Shown here piece by piece: positions 1-10,764 of a stretch of DNA of 64,000 nucleotides (position 1 is its first letter; each line of letters starts with the position of its first letter). A program made the position numbers and the translations under genes. The stretch covers positions 1-64,000 of the forward strand of contig CALLMH010000004.1 in NCBI GenBank assembly GCA_938007965.1, written 5' to 3'. The stretch is from an uncultured Saprospiraceae bacterium. Lineage in GTDB: Bacteria > Bacteroidota > Bacteroidia > Chitinophagales > Saprospiraceae. Below the pieces are notes generated by a model. It saw only the letters and a program-made list of their open reading frames with translations, made no database searches and was not told the origin of the DNA.

Positions 1-1
1 T

Positions 2-3000
2 GCAGTGTTGTTGACGGTAGAGGCATGTGGCTGTCCAAATGGAAGTGAGATCATGAACTCAGCGACTGCGACAGGAGTCACTCCAGCGGGAGACGAATTA
101 GAAGATGTGTCAGTAGATGGTTCTGATCCAGATGGAGACGATAATGATGGCAACCCAGATGAAGACGGAACGACCGACATTACGCTAGAAGAGATGGGTT
201 CAATAGGAGCCGCGAAGCGAGTAGTAACGACAGACTTCAATGATGAAGGTTGTACTATGGTTGTGTATGAAATCAATGTAGAAAACTTTGGTAACGTAGC
301 CATAGATAGTGTACAGGTTACAGATGATCTAGACCTTGCAGGATTCGGAGCCTGTGAAGATTACACAGTAAGTTTGACTAGTGATGATTTCATAGTAAAT
401 GTTGATTTTAACGGAAGTAGTGATATTAATTTATTATCTGGTCTAGATGATCTACCAGTAGGAGATGTGGGCGCGATATTATTGACAGTAGAAGCTTGTT
501 CTTGTCCTAACGGAACAATTACAAACAGTGCTACCGTAAGTGGTGTCACTCCAGCTGGAGATGAATTAGAAGATGTATCAGTAGATGGTTCTGATCCAGA
601 TGGAAATGACAATGACGGTAACCCAGATGAGGATGGAACTACGGATATTGATATTAATAATATTCCTTCTATAGGTCTAGCAAAGAGGCTGGTTGAAGTT
701 ATAAATAATGCAGATGGCTCTGCTGATGTTTCATTTGAATTTAATATAGAAAATATTGGTAATGTTGTGATTGATAGTATTCAAGTAATGGACGACTTGA
801 TGGCTGCTTTTGATCCTTGTTCTGACATCACCGTGTTGTCCCTTGTTTCAGATGATTATGTCGTTAATCCAGATTTTGACGGGACATCAGATTTCAATCT
901 ATTAAGTGGTAGCGATTCTGAATTCCCTGGAGATAAAGGGTCAATTTTCTTAATTATCAACGTAGATGGTTGTGGAACAGCCACTGGACCATTTGAAAAT
1001 CAGGGAACACTCACAGGACAAGATCCAAATGGAAATGGAGTAATGGATAATTCACAAGAAGGATCTGAAGTAGATACTGATGGAGATGGATCAGCTAATG
1101 ACGATGATGAACCTACTCTTATTGACTTCATGTTTGATGGGGCATTAGGTGTAGCGAAGAGATTGAGTGAGGGTCCGATATTGAGTACAAATGGATGTTA
1201 CGATGTTACATTCGAAATCAATGTTGAGAACTTTGGAACAGTAGACATAGCGATGTTACAAGTTGTCGAAGATCTAGCAGCTGTATTCGGTACGGATGAT
1301 ATTTGGTCAGTAATAAGTGTAGAAAGTGAAGAGTTCGAAGTCAATACTGGTTTTGATGGGGTCACTGATATTAATTTATTGACTGGTAATGACGTGTTGA
1401 TCAGTGCTCCAAATGGAGATAATGGGACGATTTATGTCAAAGTAAATGTTTGTCCATCAGGTGATACAGACGAATATGTAAATAGTGTTGTAGCAAACGG
1501 TACATTACCGAATGGTACGATGGTACAGGATACTTCACAAAACGGATCGACGCCAGATCCTGATGGTAATGGTGATCCGTTAGATAATAGTGAAGGGACA
1601 CCATTCCAGCTTGAATGTGAGATTCCGATGTTTACTAACTGTCCAAGACCAAATATAGTAGTGGATGCACCTGAAGGATGGTGTACGAGTTTTGTGAATT
1701 TCTCTTCTCCAGAAGCTACAGCCGAATGTGGATTAGACACAATTATCCAAGTAGATAATACAGAATTGTCTTCAGGAGATCTATTCCCAGTAGGGACAAC
1801 CATACTGCAATGGGTAGCTTACGATATATTTGGTAATGCTTCTGATACCTGTGAAATCAAAGTGATTGTAAATGACTTCCATACTCCACCGACAATTATT
1901 TGTCCTGAAGATGCAGAAGCAGTGAATGACTTCGGTATGTGTGGCGCGGTTATCACAGATAGTCTACTTCCGACAATAGAAGATAATTGTCCAGATAATT
2001 TATCTATCGTATATGAAGTGACGAATGAATTTGGAGTTACCTTGTTCCAAGGAATTGAAGATGCTACAGGAGAGACATTCCCAGGAGGAGTATCTACTTT
2101 GACTTATACCGTATATGATCAGCCATTATTATTGATCACAGAGATCGTACAAGATGGGGCGTCCACGGGTATAGAAATAGGAAACTTTGGTCCAGCTACA
2201 GTAGACATTAGTTGTGCAGATGTAAGTCGTACGGATGAATTTGGTGATGAAGTGATTTACAATATTCCAAATGGGACGGTAGTTCCAGTGGGAGGAGTAT
2301 TTACTTACTTGTTCAATGGTGATTTTGGAGCGGGAAACAGGGCGACATTTGCATTCTCATTTACAGATTTACTGATTGATGAAATATCTATCAATGAAGG
2401 AACACTATTCGGTGATAATATCATCAGAATAGATCCAGTGGATGACAATGATGATTCTGATTGGATGGTGGTAAATGACTGTATCGAGGGAAGTTTCGAT
2501 GTGTTCAATCCGGAGCTACCAGTCTATACAGATAATGGAACTATGACATCACTTCAATCAAAAGCGCCTAGTTTTGCAGAGTGTAGTCTTACAGTTACGG
2601 TCTTAGATATTGAGGCACCGACTTGTGCATCTCAAGATACTATAATCTTCGAAAATGGAAGCCTTACGCTCTTAGATGGCATGTGCGCTACAGAGTCAAT
2701 TACAGTGCCGGCGGGAATTGTAGGGGATGTAAATGTGAGAGACTTTATCGCAACTGTAGATAATGCGGGCGGCATTACGGTATTACTGACGAGCCCATCA
2801 GGTACAGAAATAACATTATTCTCTAACGTATGTGGAGATAGTGAGAACATCATGGTGTCGCTTGATGATTCAGCGGCATCGAGCATATTATCAGCTACTT
2901 GTGATCCATTAGGAAATGGAAGCACATTCAAACCATTGAATGCATTTAGTTCATTCTTTGGCGAGGAAGGTGGAGGTGATTGGACCTTATCTGTTTATAC

Positions 3001-6000
3001 TGATGGTTCTACGATGGGTACCATCGATAGTTGGGAACTAGAGGTCATAACGAATGCAGGCTATACACAAGTCGATACACTACTGTCTAATGACGCGGGA
3101 CTATGTGAAGCAGAGTTTGCTTGGATACATCCAGTATTTTCTGATAATTGTAGCGAAGGGGGTATAGATATCACTTATGAATTTGTGAATGATGTAACAG
3201 GTATATCCACAACTGAAACAGAATCAATATTGACACCAAGTGGGTTTATTGATTTTGAAGGGCAATTTGTTACTAGATCATTTGAAGTTGGAATAACTAC
3301 TATAACTTATACATTGACGGACGCTTCAGGAAATGTTAGCAACTGTGGTTTTGAAGTGACAGTGGTTGATGACGAAGCTCCAGTGTTTGTAAATGGATGT
3401 AATGATGTAGATATATTCTTAGAACCTGGATCTTGCGAAGGTATGCTGCCTAGTATCCCAGTGTCAGAGGATAATTGTGGAGTAGATAGCATCACATTCT
3501 TAGTAGATAGTACGCAGATTGATATCAATGAATTACCGATAGGGATGAATAATATCACTCTCATCTCAACTGATATCTATGGTAATATGGATACATGTAC
3601 ATTTACAGCTAATGTAATAGAATTCGAAGCGGATAATACCAGCTTAGCTTGTAACAACACTATTAATTTGTCACTTGGGATAGATTGTATGGCAGAACTT
3701 ACACCTGATATGATATTAGAAGGTGGTCCATATGGCTGTTATGATGACTTCTGTATAGAAGTAACTACAGAAACAGGAATAGTCGTTGACAATATATTTG
3801 ATCTTGGTGATGTAGGCCAATCATTCACAGTAGCGATAACGGATTGTCTAGGTAGTGGCAATAGCTGTTGGGGAACCGTGAATATAGAGGAGAAACTTCT
3901 TCCTGAAATTGAATGTCCAGCAGATGTCGAAATAACTTGTAATCAAGATGCAGAAGAGAGATTTCCAATCGGACATCCACTAGCTGGTCAACTGATTACA
4001 GGAGAAGCAGTATTGCTTACATGTGAGGCAAATGCAAGTATCTATTATGTCGATGATATCATAGACAATGGAGTATGTGAAGATCCTAGAGTACAGATCT
4101 TGAGGAGATGGACAGTTGTAGACAATAGTGGCAATACCGTTTCATGTGATCAGCTGATTACAGTGCTAGCTTACGATCCACTTAATGTTACTTTCCCACA
4201 GGATTATGATTACACTGTAGCATTTAGTTGTAGCGAAGTAGCTAATAATCCAGATACGATACTTCCAGAGTTTACAGGATATCCAATGCTGAATGACACC
4301 TCAATATTTGGCAATAATTATTGTGATATCAATGTAGGTTATTGGGATGAAGTACTACAGGATGTAAACTGTCCTGCTGCGTATTCTATATTACGACACT
4401 GGATTATAGAAAATGAGTGCCTTCCATTAGAAGAAGGCGTAAATCCTCTAAGACATATCCAAAGAATAAAAGTAGATGATAATACGGCACCAGTATTACT
4501 TGCTGTGGATGATATTACTGTCAGTGTAGATCCTTGGTCATGTAGAGGTGAAATAGAACTACCTGATGTTGCTCATGCGGATGATTGTAGTCTGATTGAT
4601 GTGCAATGGAGTGTTCCATATGGATTGGTCCAGGACAATATGTTGACGAATCTATTGGTAGGTGAGACAGTCGTTACTGCAAGAGTAGTAGATGGTTGTG
4701 GAAACTTTGGCTTCGTCTCATTTACGGTAACAGTAGTTGACGCTACGCCTCCAGTAGTGGTAGCATTACAAAATGTAATCGTAGGTCTTACATCTAGTGA
4801 AGGTAATGGATTGGCCAAGGTATTCGCTCAGAGTATAGATAATGGAAGTAATGATGGATGTACAGATGTAAAACTAGAAGTAAGAAGAGACGAGGATATC
4901 TGCGGAATATCTGGCAATACGACTTACAATGATGATGGACATGCTGATGATGGAAGTCCGAATCCTAATAGTCCGAGCTATGATCCAGATGGTGGAGAAT
5001 TTGTTCAATTCTGTTGTGAAGATATCTACAATGCTACTGTGGATGTAGATGGTGATGGTATCCTTGATCCTGGTTACGTCAAAGTATGGTTACGTGTGTG
5101 GGATGATGGTGACAATGATGGAGTATTCGGATCTGATGGAGATAATATGAATGAGGCATGGTCATTTGTGAAAGTAGAAGATAAACTGGAGCCGCAGATA
5201 ACCTGTCCAAGTGATATTACGATCGAATGCTCGGATGATTATACTGATCTAGACATAGTAGGTAAAGGAACAGGATTCGGATCATGTGGTATTGCAGAAG
5301 TAGAGTACAATGACATCATTGTGAACTTATCAGATTGTGGGGATGGATTTGTGATAAGACGATGGTCAATAGTAGGACGTACAGACATTTTCTGTGACCA
5401 GAATATAACTATCGATCCTATTGAGTCTACGCCAGTAACTGTCAGTTTCGCACAAGTTGGAGATTTTACCGCAGAAGGATGTCCTGATGATATTGCTATA
5501 GGAGAGCCTACATGGACTGGTAGTCCGTGTGATTTGATCGCATACAGTGTAGAGACAGATACATTCTTATTCGAAGATGGAGCGTGTTACAAATTAGTCA
5601 ATGAATATACTGTGATCAACTGGTGTACGTATGAACCAAACAATCCTGATACGGACGGAATTTGGAAGCATACACAAGTTGTAAAAGTAACAGACAATAC
5701 CCTTCCTGATCTTCAGAATTGTGAAGATCAAATGTATGAAGTAAACGATCATGACGATAGTGACGAGGACGGCAATGTATGTGAAGCACATATATCACTT
5801 CTGAATACAGCTACCGATATAGGCAGCGAAAACTGTCCGACTGGATGGTTGAAATGGCAAGTTATCATTGATTTATGGGGTGATGGGACTGATGATTATG
5901 AATACAATTCATTCTTACCACCATTTGATTCCCAGTTTAATGATACGAATGGTAATGGTATCCCTGATGTATATATAGCACCAACTGCCAGTGGAGAACA

Positions 6001-7687
6001 AATCAGTGTCCCGCTTCCTGATGTCGAAGGGAGTATGAGTAATCATAAAGTAACATGGAAAGTATCTGATGGATGTAACAATGTAACGAGTTGTACTACG
6101 AACTTCATGGTAGTAGATAAGAAAGCACCTACTCCTTACTGTATAGATATCAGTAGTGCTGTAATGGAAGGTGATGGAACTGTAGAGTTGTGGGCGGTTG
6201 ACTTCAATGTTGGAAGTTTCGATAATTGTACGCAAGATGCTGACCTTAGGTATACATTTACAGATGTAGAGCCTGATCAAGATCCCGACTATGACGAAGA
6301 CCTAAGATCTTCTAGTAAGTTGTTTGGCTGTGATGATGTGTTAAATAGCCCAATAACGGTCAACATGTATGTATGGGATGAAAATGGGAATAGCGATTTC
6401 TGCACGGTGACATTATCATTGGTTGATAACGGAGGATCTTGTGAAGATGGAATGAGGATTGCTGGTTTGATATTGACAGAAGGTGGATTGCCAGTCAATG
6501 ATGTGCAAACTAGACTATTCGCAAACTTACCCGAGTATCCTAGGTTCGATCTTACAGAAGATGATGGTATATATGAGTACTATGGAACGCCTATCAATTC
6601 TGATTTCACTGTTGTAGCGAGTAAAGATATTGATTATACCAATGGTGTAAGTACGCTAGATTTAGTGAAAATACAGAGGCACATTCTAGGTCTAGAAGAT
6701 CTAGATAGTCCATACAAATTGATAGCGGCCGATGTCAATGCTGATGATGATCTGAAAGCAAGTGATTTATTAGAATTGAGGAAGTTGATATTGGGTGTAA
6801 TTATCGATCTACCGACAAACGAATCATGGAGATTTGTAAATGCTGAACAAGAACTTGATATGGAACTTGATCTATCAACAGTGAATTACACTATCGATAT
6901 CGAAAATCTGCAAGAGGATCTGATTGATCAGAATATTGTAGCTGTGAAAGTAGGAGATGTTACTGGTAATGCAACAGCTAATCTAGTGTCGAAAGAAAAT
7001 GTAGAAGTCAGAAGCTCTAACACACTTGAATTCCTGATCGACGACAAATCGGTCAAAAAAGGTGATGTAGTAGAAGTTGACTTCAATGCTAATGATTTCA
7101 AAGATGTATTTGGTTTCCAATTTACATTCGAGTTAAATGGACTAAAAGTTGAAGATGCAACAAGTTCAGTCATAGAATTTTCTCCAGCGAATTTGGGTCT
7201 ATTAAGTGATAGAGTAGTGACAGTCAGTTATCATAGCGGAATAGCGAAGACAGTCGCAGAGACAGAGTCCGTATTTACAATGGTATTCACCGCGATGGAG
7301 GATGGACAACTATCAGAGATGATAGAAGTGACATCGAAAGTTACTGCGGCCGAAGCATACCTTGGAGATGAATTAGAAATTAGGAATGTTTCTATAGTGA
7401 TTAGGGGTGATGTACAGTCGATTGCAGAAAATAATCTTTATCAGAATGAACCGAATCCATTCAAAGATGAAACCTTGATTAAGTACGAACTGGCAAGATC
7501 AGGACCTGTAGTGTTTACAGTGACGGATGTAGCTGGGAAAACACTATATACAGTGACTAGAGAAGGAAGGAAAGGTATGAATACTCTGATACTAGATGCG
7601 GAAGCATTAGGTGTGACGGGGGTATTGTATTATACGATTGAAAATAAAGAATTCACTGCAACTAAGAAGATGATCATTGTGAGGTAG
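2..7687 (+). CDS. Giant T9SS-secreted modular adhesin-like protein (5' end outside window)
   Basis: The reading frame is open to the left edge and the first visible residues are the tail of a repeat, so the gene is truncated at its 5' end. At least 2,560 residues are visible (numbered from nt 5). In order they are: about 156-residue repeats with an AKRL/AKRV core in a DUF11-like style starting near 66, 221 and 378; HYR-like Ig domains from about 541 with further cysteine-bearing copies later; a lamin-tail-like segment (about 707-850); a proprotein-convertase P-domain (about 893-1016); more HYR-like domains; a dockerin-like pair of helices (about 2212-2270); a cohesin-like domain (about 2340-2467); and a type A T9SS sorting domain (about 2476-2560, with NEPNPF). 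The acidic DPDGDDNDGNPDEDG linkers probably bind calcium. Export through the outer membrane by T9SS and an adhesive or matrix role are inferred; no catalytic domain is seen. Confidence 0.9.
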   Translation, partial: AVLLTVEACGCPNGSEIMNSATATGVTPAGDELEDVSVDGSDPDGDDNDGNPDEDGTTDITLEEMGSIGAAKRVVTTDFNDEGCTMVVYEINVENFGNVAIDSVQVTDDLDLAGFGACEDYTVSLTSDDFIVNVDFNGSSDINLLSGLDDLPVGDVGAILLTVEACSCPNGTITNSATVSGVTPAGDELEDVSVDGSDPDGNDNDGNPDEDGTTDIDINNIPSIGLAKRLVEVINNADGSADVSFEFNIENIGNVVIDSIQVMDDLMAAFDPCSDITVLSLVSDDYVVNPDFDGTSDFNLLSGSDSEFPGDKGSIFLIINVDGCGTATGPFENQGTLTGQDPNGNGVMDNSQEGSEVDTDGDGSANDDDEPTLIDFMFDGALGVAKRLSEGPILSTNGCYDVTFEINVENFGTVDIAMLQVVEDLAAVFGTDDIWSVISVESEEFEVNTGFDGVTDINLLTGNDVLISAPNGDNGTIYVKVNVCPSGDTDEYVNSVVANGTLPNGTMVQDTSQNGSTPDPDGNGDPLDNSEGTPFQLECEIPMFTNCPRPNIVVDAPEGWCTSFVNFSSPEATAECGLDTIIQVDNTELSSGDLFPVGTTILQWVAYDIFGNASDTCEIKVIVNDFHTPPTIICPEDAEAVNDFGMCGAVITDSLLPTIEDNCPDNLSIVYEVTNEFGVTLFQGIEDATGETFPGGVSTLTYTVYDQPLLLITEIVQDGASTGIEIGNFGPATVDISCADVSRTDEFGDEVIYNIPNGTVVPVGGVFTYLFNGDFGAGNRATFAFSFTDLLIDEISINEGTLFGDNIIRIDPVDDNDDSDWMVVNDCIEGSFDVFNPELPVYTDNGTMTSLQSKAPSFAECSLTVTVLDIEAPTCASQDTIIFENGSLTLLDGMCATESITVPAGIVGDVNVRDFIATVDNAGGITVLLTSPSGTEITLFSNVCGDSENIMVSLDDSAASSILSATCDPLGNGSTFKPLNAFSSFFGEEGGGDWTLSVYTDGSTMGTIDSWELEVITNAGYTQVDTLLSNDAGLCEAEFAWIHPVFSDNCSEGGIDITYEFVNDVTGISTTETESILTPSGFIDFEGQFVTRSFEVGITTITYTLTDASGNVSNCGFEVTVVDDEAPVFVNGCNDVDIFLEPGSCEGMLPSIPVSEDNCGVDSITFLVDSTQIDINELPIGMNNITLISTDIYGNMDTCTFTANVIEFEADNTSLACNNTINLSLGIDCMAELTPDMILEGGPYGCYDDFCIEVTTETGIVVDNIFDLGDVGQSFTVAITDCLGSGNSCWGTVNIEEKLLPEIECPADVEITCNQDAEERFPIGHPLAGQLITGEAVLLTCEANASIYYVDDIIDNGVCEDPRVQILRRWTVVDNSGNTVSCDQLITVLAYDPLNVTFPQDYDYTVAFSCSEVANNPDTILPEFTGYPMLNDTSIFGNNYCDINVGYWDEVLQDVNCPAAYSILRHWIIENECLPLEEGVNPLRHIQRIKVDDNTAPVLLAVDDITVSVDPWSCRGEIELPDVAHADDCSLIDVQWSVPYGLVQDNMLTNLLVGETVVTARVVDGCGNFGFVSFTVTVVDATPPVVVALQNVIVGLTSSEGNGLAKVFAQSIDNGSNDGCTDVKLEVRRDEDICGISGNTTYNDDGHADDGSPNPNSPSYDPDGGEFVQFCCEDIYNATVDVDGDGILDPGYVKVWLRVWDDGDNDGVFGSDGDNMNEAWSFVKVEDKLEPQITCPSDITIECSDDYTDLDIVGKGTGFGSCGIAEVEYNDIIVNLSDCGDGFVIRRWSIVGRTDIFCDQNITIDPIESTPVTVSFAQVGDFTAEGCPDDIAIGEPTWTGSPCDLIAYSVETDTFLFEDGACYKLVNEYTVINWCTYEPNNPDTDGIWKHTQVVKVTDNTLPDLQNCEDQMYEVNDHDDSDEDGNVCEAHISLLNTATDIGSENCPTGWLKWQVIIDLWGDGTDDYEYNSFLPPFDSQFNDTNGNGIPDVYIAPTASGEQISVPLPDVEGSMSNHKVTWKVSDGCNNVTSCTTNFMVVDKKAPTPYCIDISSAVMEGDGTVELWAVDFNVGSFDNCTQDADLRYTFTDVEPDQDPDYDEDLRSSSKLFGCDDVLNSPITVNMYVWDENGNSDFCTVTLSLVDNGGSCEDGMRIAGLILTEGGLPVNDVQTRLFANLPEYPRFDLTEDDGIYEYYGTPINSDFTVVASKDIDYTNGVSTLDLVKIQRHILGLEDLDSPYKLIAADVNADDDLKASDLLELRKLILGVIIDLPTNESWRFVNAEQELDMELDLSTVNYTIDIENLQEDLIDQNIVAVKVGDVTGNATANLVSKENVEVRSSNTLEFLIDDKSVKKGDVVEVDFNANDFKDVFGFQFTFELNGLKVEDATSSVIEFSPANLGLLSDRVVTVSYHSGIAKTVAETESVFTMVFTAMEDGQLSEMIEVTSKVTAAEAYLGDELEIRNVSIVIRGDVQSIAENNLYQNEPNPFKDETLIKYELARSGPVVFTVTDVAGKTLYTVTREGRKGMNTLILDAEALGVTGVLYYTIENKEFTATKKMIIVR

Positions 7688-7738
7688 GATTATGAAACGA
7701 TTTATAGTCTGCTTATAGATTGTAATGCAAATACTGTG

Positions 7739-7776
7739 AAAGAGACCTTCTGTATTGATTTGCAGAAGGTCTCTTT
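7739..7776 (+). terminator. Rho-independent-like terminator of the giant gene
   Basis: A perfect 12-bp inverted repeat (7739-7750 with 7765-7776) can extend by two inner pairs to leave a 10-nt loop. It lies about 50 nt after the stop codon of the giant gene. The 3' arm ends in TTT, but there is no long T run. Confidence 0.7.
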
Positions 7777-7913
7777 ATAGGACTATGTTTTCTTGAAAAT
7801 AGTGTGTCATTTTCACGATTAAATCATTAATAAAGGGGTGCTTTTTTCAGAATTAAGACTGTCATTGTTTAGTGAATAAAAGGATATTCAGTAATTAGGA
7901 ATATCCCAATTCA

Positions 7914-7949
7914 AAACAGCCTCTCCAGAAATCTCTGAAGAGGCTGTTT
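7914..7949 (-). terminator. Terminator of the PfkB kinase gene (possibly bidirectional)
   Basis: A perfect 11-bp inverted repeat (7914-7924 with 7939-7949) has a 14-nt loop that contains a 4-bp inner stem. Read on the minus strand the hairpin ends in TTTT, which fits termination of the kinase gene ending at 8015. Confidence 0.65.
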
Positions 7950-8014
7950 GATGAAGTCAAATTCATAATTCAACTCAAACTATTATTCGTATCCAATTAT
8001 AATTTCAATGGGTA

Positions 8015-8929
8015 TTAAAGATCGAAGTGAGTCATTTCTTTGAAGAGATTCATTCTTTCAGTAATATCGTCGTTGGTTAGATTTCTGAGTTTTTCTATAC
8101 TGAATTCTTCCACACAAAAAGAAGCAAGACATGATCCATACATGATTGCTTTTTTCATGTTTTCAAAAGATATATCATCTGTATGTGTCAGATACCCTAT
8201 GAATCCTCCTGCAAATGTATCTCCCGCTCCTGTAGGGTCGAATACCTGTGCAAGCGGAAGTGCAGGCGCTGCAAATATCTTACCTTCTGAAAATAGTAAA
8301 GCTCCGTGCTCACCTTTTTTGATGATTACATACTTAGGACCCATCTTGTGGATCTTCTCAGCAGCGGTAACGAGTGAGTATTCTCCTGATAGCTGCCTAG
8401 CTTCCTCGTCATTGATAGTGATTACATCTACTTTAGCGATTACTTCCAGTAAACTATCCATAGCTATGTCCATCCAGAAATTCATCGTATCGAGTACGAC
8501 TAACTTCTGAGATCCATCTAATTGTTTGATGACTTGCATCTGTACCTCAGGAGTTAGATTTCCTAGCATGACATACTTGCTGTCTTTGAATGATGCAGGG
8601 AGTACAGGGTCAAAATCATCCAATACATTTAAGTCTGTCGCCAAAGTATCTCTCTGATTCATATTTTGATGATACTTTCCTGCCCAGAAAAATGTAAGTC
8701 CATCTTGCTTGATCTGCAAACCTTCCATATCTACACCTCTATTTTCTAGAGCTTTGATTTCTTCTGTTGGAAAATCTGCTCCTACGATAGAGCAAAGTCT
8801 AATATTATCAGTGAAGTAAGATGCGGCATAACTAGCATACGTGCATGCTCCACCTATTGCTTTTTCAGCTTTGCCATATGGAGTTTCTATATCATCAAAG
8901 GCTACTGTTCCGATTGTAAGTAAGCTCAT
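8015..8929 (-). CDS. PfkB-family carbohydrate/nucleoside kinase
   Basis: A cytoplasmic ATP-dependent kinase of the ribokinase (PfkB) superfamily, 304 residues, the usual length. The N-terminal di-glycine (GG at 26-27) and the C-terminal signature DPTGAGDTFAGG (231-242), with its anion-hole GAGD and catalytic Asp237, are both present, so the protein should be active. The short lid and general make-up resemble Bacteroidota sugar or adenosine kinases, but the substrate cannot be read from the sequence. It is transcribed alone, convergent with the giant gene and divergent from dgt. Confidence 0.88.
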   Translation of the reverse strand: MSLLTIGTVAFDDIETPYGKAEKAIGGACTYASYAASYFTDNIRLCSIVGADFPTEEIKALENRGVDMEGLQIKQDGLTFFWAGKYHQNMNQRDTLATDLNVLDDFDPVLPASFKDSKYVMLGNLTPEVQMQVIKQLDGSQKLVVLDTMNFWMDIAMDSLLEVIAKVDVITINDEEARQLSGEYSLVTAAEKIHKMGPKYVIIKKGEHGALLFSEGKIFAAPALPLAQVFDPTGAGDTFAGGFIGYLTHTDDISFENMKKAIMYGSCLASFCVEEFSIEKLRNLTNDDITERMNLFKEMTHFDL

Positions 8930-9293
8930 AGGTTTGTATTTATCTCTTTTAGAGGATTATAAAACGTATTAAAGTATTTTTACATGTAATACAATGAGCC
9001 GCAAAAGTAAATAAATTTATTCTAATATGTAAGAAATTCATATATGCGGTGGATTACAGACCTTTTTGATGAGTCATGGAGTTGGATGAGATTATGATTT
9101 TGAGGTATTACTACGATTCTGGATGTAATTAGACGCTCGGTTTCTTCAAGGGATATTATTAGTATGGGATTGGCAACGGTATAATCTTAAAATTGCATTT
9201 GCGAAATCAAATAAAACGAGGTTATATGATTGGCATTATTTTTTTGATTCTTGATTTTCGTAATTTTATAAAAAGAATAGTAATCTTTACACT
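8930..9293. other. Divergent intergenic region, kinase/dgt
   Basis: This is the 5'-to-5' region between the PfkB kinase and dgt. Apart from the kinase -7 candidate at 9002-9009, only AT-rich sequence without clear repeats or ORFs is seen. A dgt promoter could not be assigned with confidence. Confidence 0.5.
9002..9009 (-). promoter_or_regulatory. Candidate -7 element of the kinase promoter
   Basis: On the minus strand this reads TACTTTTG, which fits the Bacteroidota TAnnTTTG element. It lies about 73 nt upstream of the kinase start. No TTG -33 element is seen at the usual distance. Confidence 0.35.
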
Positions 9294-10676
9294 ATGATGA
9301 ATTGGGTAAATTGTATTTCTGCGAAGCGAACTGGATATTCTTATCCTTCGTCACCGAATATTAGATCAGATTATCAGAGAGATTATGATCGGTTGATATT
9401 TTCTTCAGCATTTAGAAGATTACAAAATAAGACACAAGTATTTCCATTGCCTGGGAGTAGCACTTTTGTGCATAATCGATTGACTCATTCTCTAGAAGTA
9501 GCTTCTGTAGGTCGATCTCTTGGATCTGTGGTAGGGGATTTTATTGCGGAAGAAGTAACTGGAAGTGAAGAGGCGGTACATTTCTATAAATATGATCTAA
9601 AAGGAGTAATAGGAGCCGGCTGCTTAGCTCATGATGTGGGTAATCCAGCATTTGGGCACAGCGGAGAGAAGGCGATTTCCAATTATTTTATTCAAAATGC
9701 AGATTTGGTCATCGGTGGAGCTAATATGAGGTCATACTTCAATAATAAAGAATGGGCAGACCTTACAGACTTCGAGGGGAATGCAAATGCATTGCGAGTA
9801 CTTACCCACCACTTCAAGGGAAAGATGGAGGGTGGATTGAGTCTTACATACACGACTCTGGCTTCCATCCTAAAATACCCTTGCGAGTCCATTGCAAAGA
9901 ATAAGGAGAAGCATAGAAAAAAATACGGTTTCTTTCAGTCTGAAAAATTCACATTCAATGAAATCGTCTCAGACACGAATATGTATCAAGAAGAGGATAG
10001 TCCACTTTCTTATCAGAGACATCCGTATGTATATCTGGTAGAAGCTGCGGATGATATATGTTACAGAATCATCGATATGGAAGATGCACATAGATTAAAA
10101 ATCATCTCAAAAGAAGAAATCCATGATGCATTTCTTAATGTGATCTCAGAAGCGGACAGATCTGATAACAATATTTCAAAAATAAAAAGTACGCTCATAA
10201 AACTTAAAGATGCCAATGAATCTGTTGCATATCTAAGAGCGAAAGCAATCAATACATTGGTCAATGAAAGTGCAGATGTATTCAAAGCGAACGCAGCGGC
10301 TATAATCAATGGTAACTATGCATCGACACTGATGGATGATGTAGAGACCAAATGCCCAAGCTTAAATGACATCCAAGAACTATCTGTAAATAGGATATAC
10401 GACCATCACTCAGTGATCAAAGTAGAACTAGCGGGCTACAAAGTGATGTCTGGACTACTAGAGATATTGGTGCCAGGAATTATCAATGAAAGCCCAACAG
10501 GGATAGAGAAAAAAAGCTTATTGTTACTGCCAGAACAATTCAGAGTGGATGGCAGTGCCTCTCCATATGATAAAGTGATGGGGGTAATCGACTACGTATC
10601 AGGTATGACTGATGACTACGCTATAGAGATGTATCGTAATATTATGGGTATTGAGATCGCTATGCATTCGGCATGA
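9294..10676 (+). CDS. dgt: Deoxyguanosinetriphosphate triphosphohydrolase (dGTPase)
   Basis: An HD-superfamily hydrolase that cleaves dGTP (and in this family other dNTPs) to the deoxynucleoside and tripolyphosphate, 460 residues. Key features are the N-terminal RDYDRLIFSSAFRRLQNKTQ block, the first metal ligand in NRLTHSLEVA (His65), and the HD pair in LAHDVGNPAFGHSGEKAI (His113-Asp114). Two ATG codons are adjacent at 9294 and 9297; either could be the start. It is followed 88 nt later by nadK in the same direction, so the two nucleotide-metabolism genes may be co-transcribed. Confidence 0.92.
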   Translation: MMNWVNCISAKRTGYSYPSSPNIRSDYQRDYDRLIFSSAFRRLQNKTQVFPLPGSSTFVHNRLTHSLEVASVGRSLGSVVGDFIAEEVTGSEEAVHFYKYDLKGVIGAGCLAHDVGNPAFGHSGEKAISNYFIQNADLVIGGANMRSYFNNKEWADLTDFEGNANALRVLTHHFKGKMEGGLSLTYTTLASILKYPCESIAKNKEKHRKKYGFFQSEKFTFNEIVSDTNMYQEEDSPLSYQRHPYVYLVEAADDICYRIIDMEDAHRLKIISKEEIHDAFLNVISEADRSDNNISKIKSTLIKLKDANESVAYLRAKAINTLVNESADVFKANAAAIINGNYASTLMDDVETKCPSLNDIQELSVNRIYDHHSVIKVELAGYKVMSGLLEILVPGIINESPTGIEKKSLLLLPEQFRVDGSASPYDKVMGVIDYVSGMTDDYAIEMYRNIMGIEIAMHSA

Positions 10677-10764
10677 TCGATATTGAAAGTCTGAACCTTA
10701 AACACAGAAATCTCAAAGTATCTACTTAGACACATATACGCCTAAAAAAGAAAATTCTAAATTG

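Larger units (their letters stand above)
7688..8014. other. Convergent intergenic region with three hairpins
   Basis: This is the 3'-to-3' space between the giant secreted-protein gene and the PfkB kinase gene. It holds the terminators at 7739-7776 and 7914-7949. A third perfect 8-bp inverted repeat (7882-7889 with 7899-7906, loop of 9) lies between them. No coding potential is seen. Confidence 0.7.
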
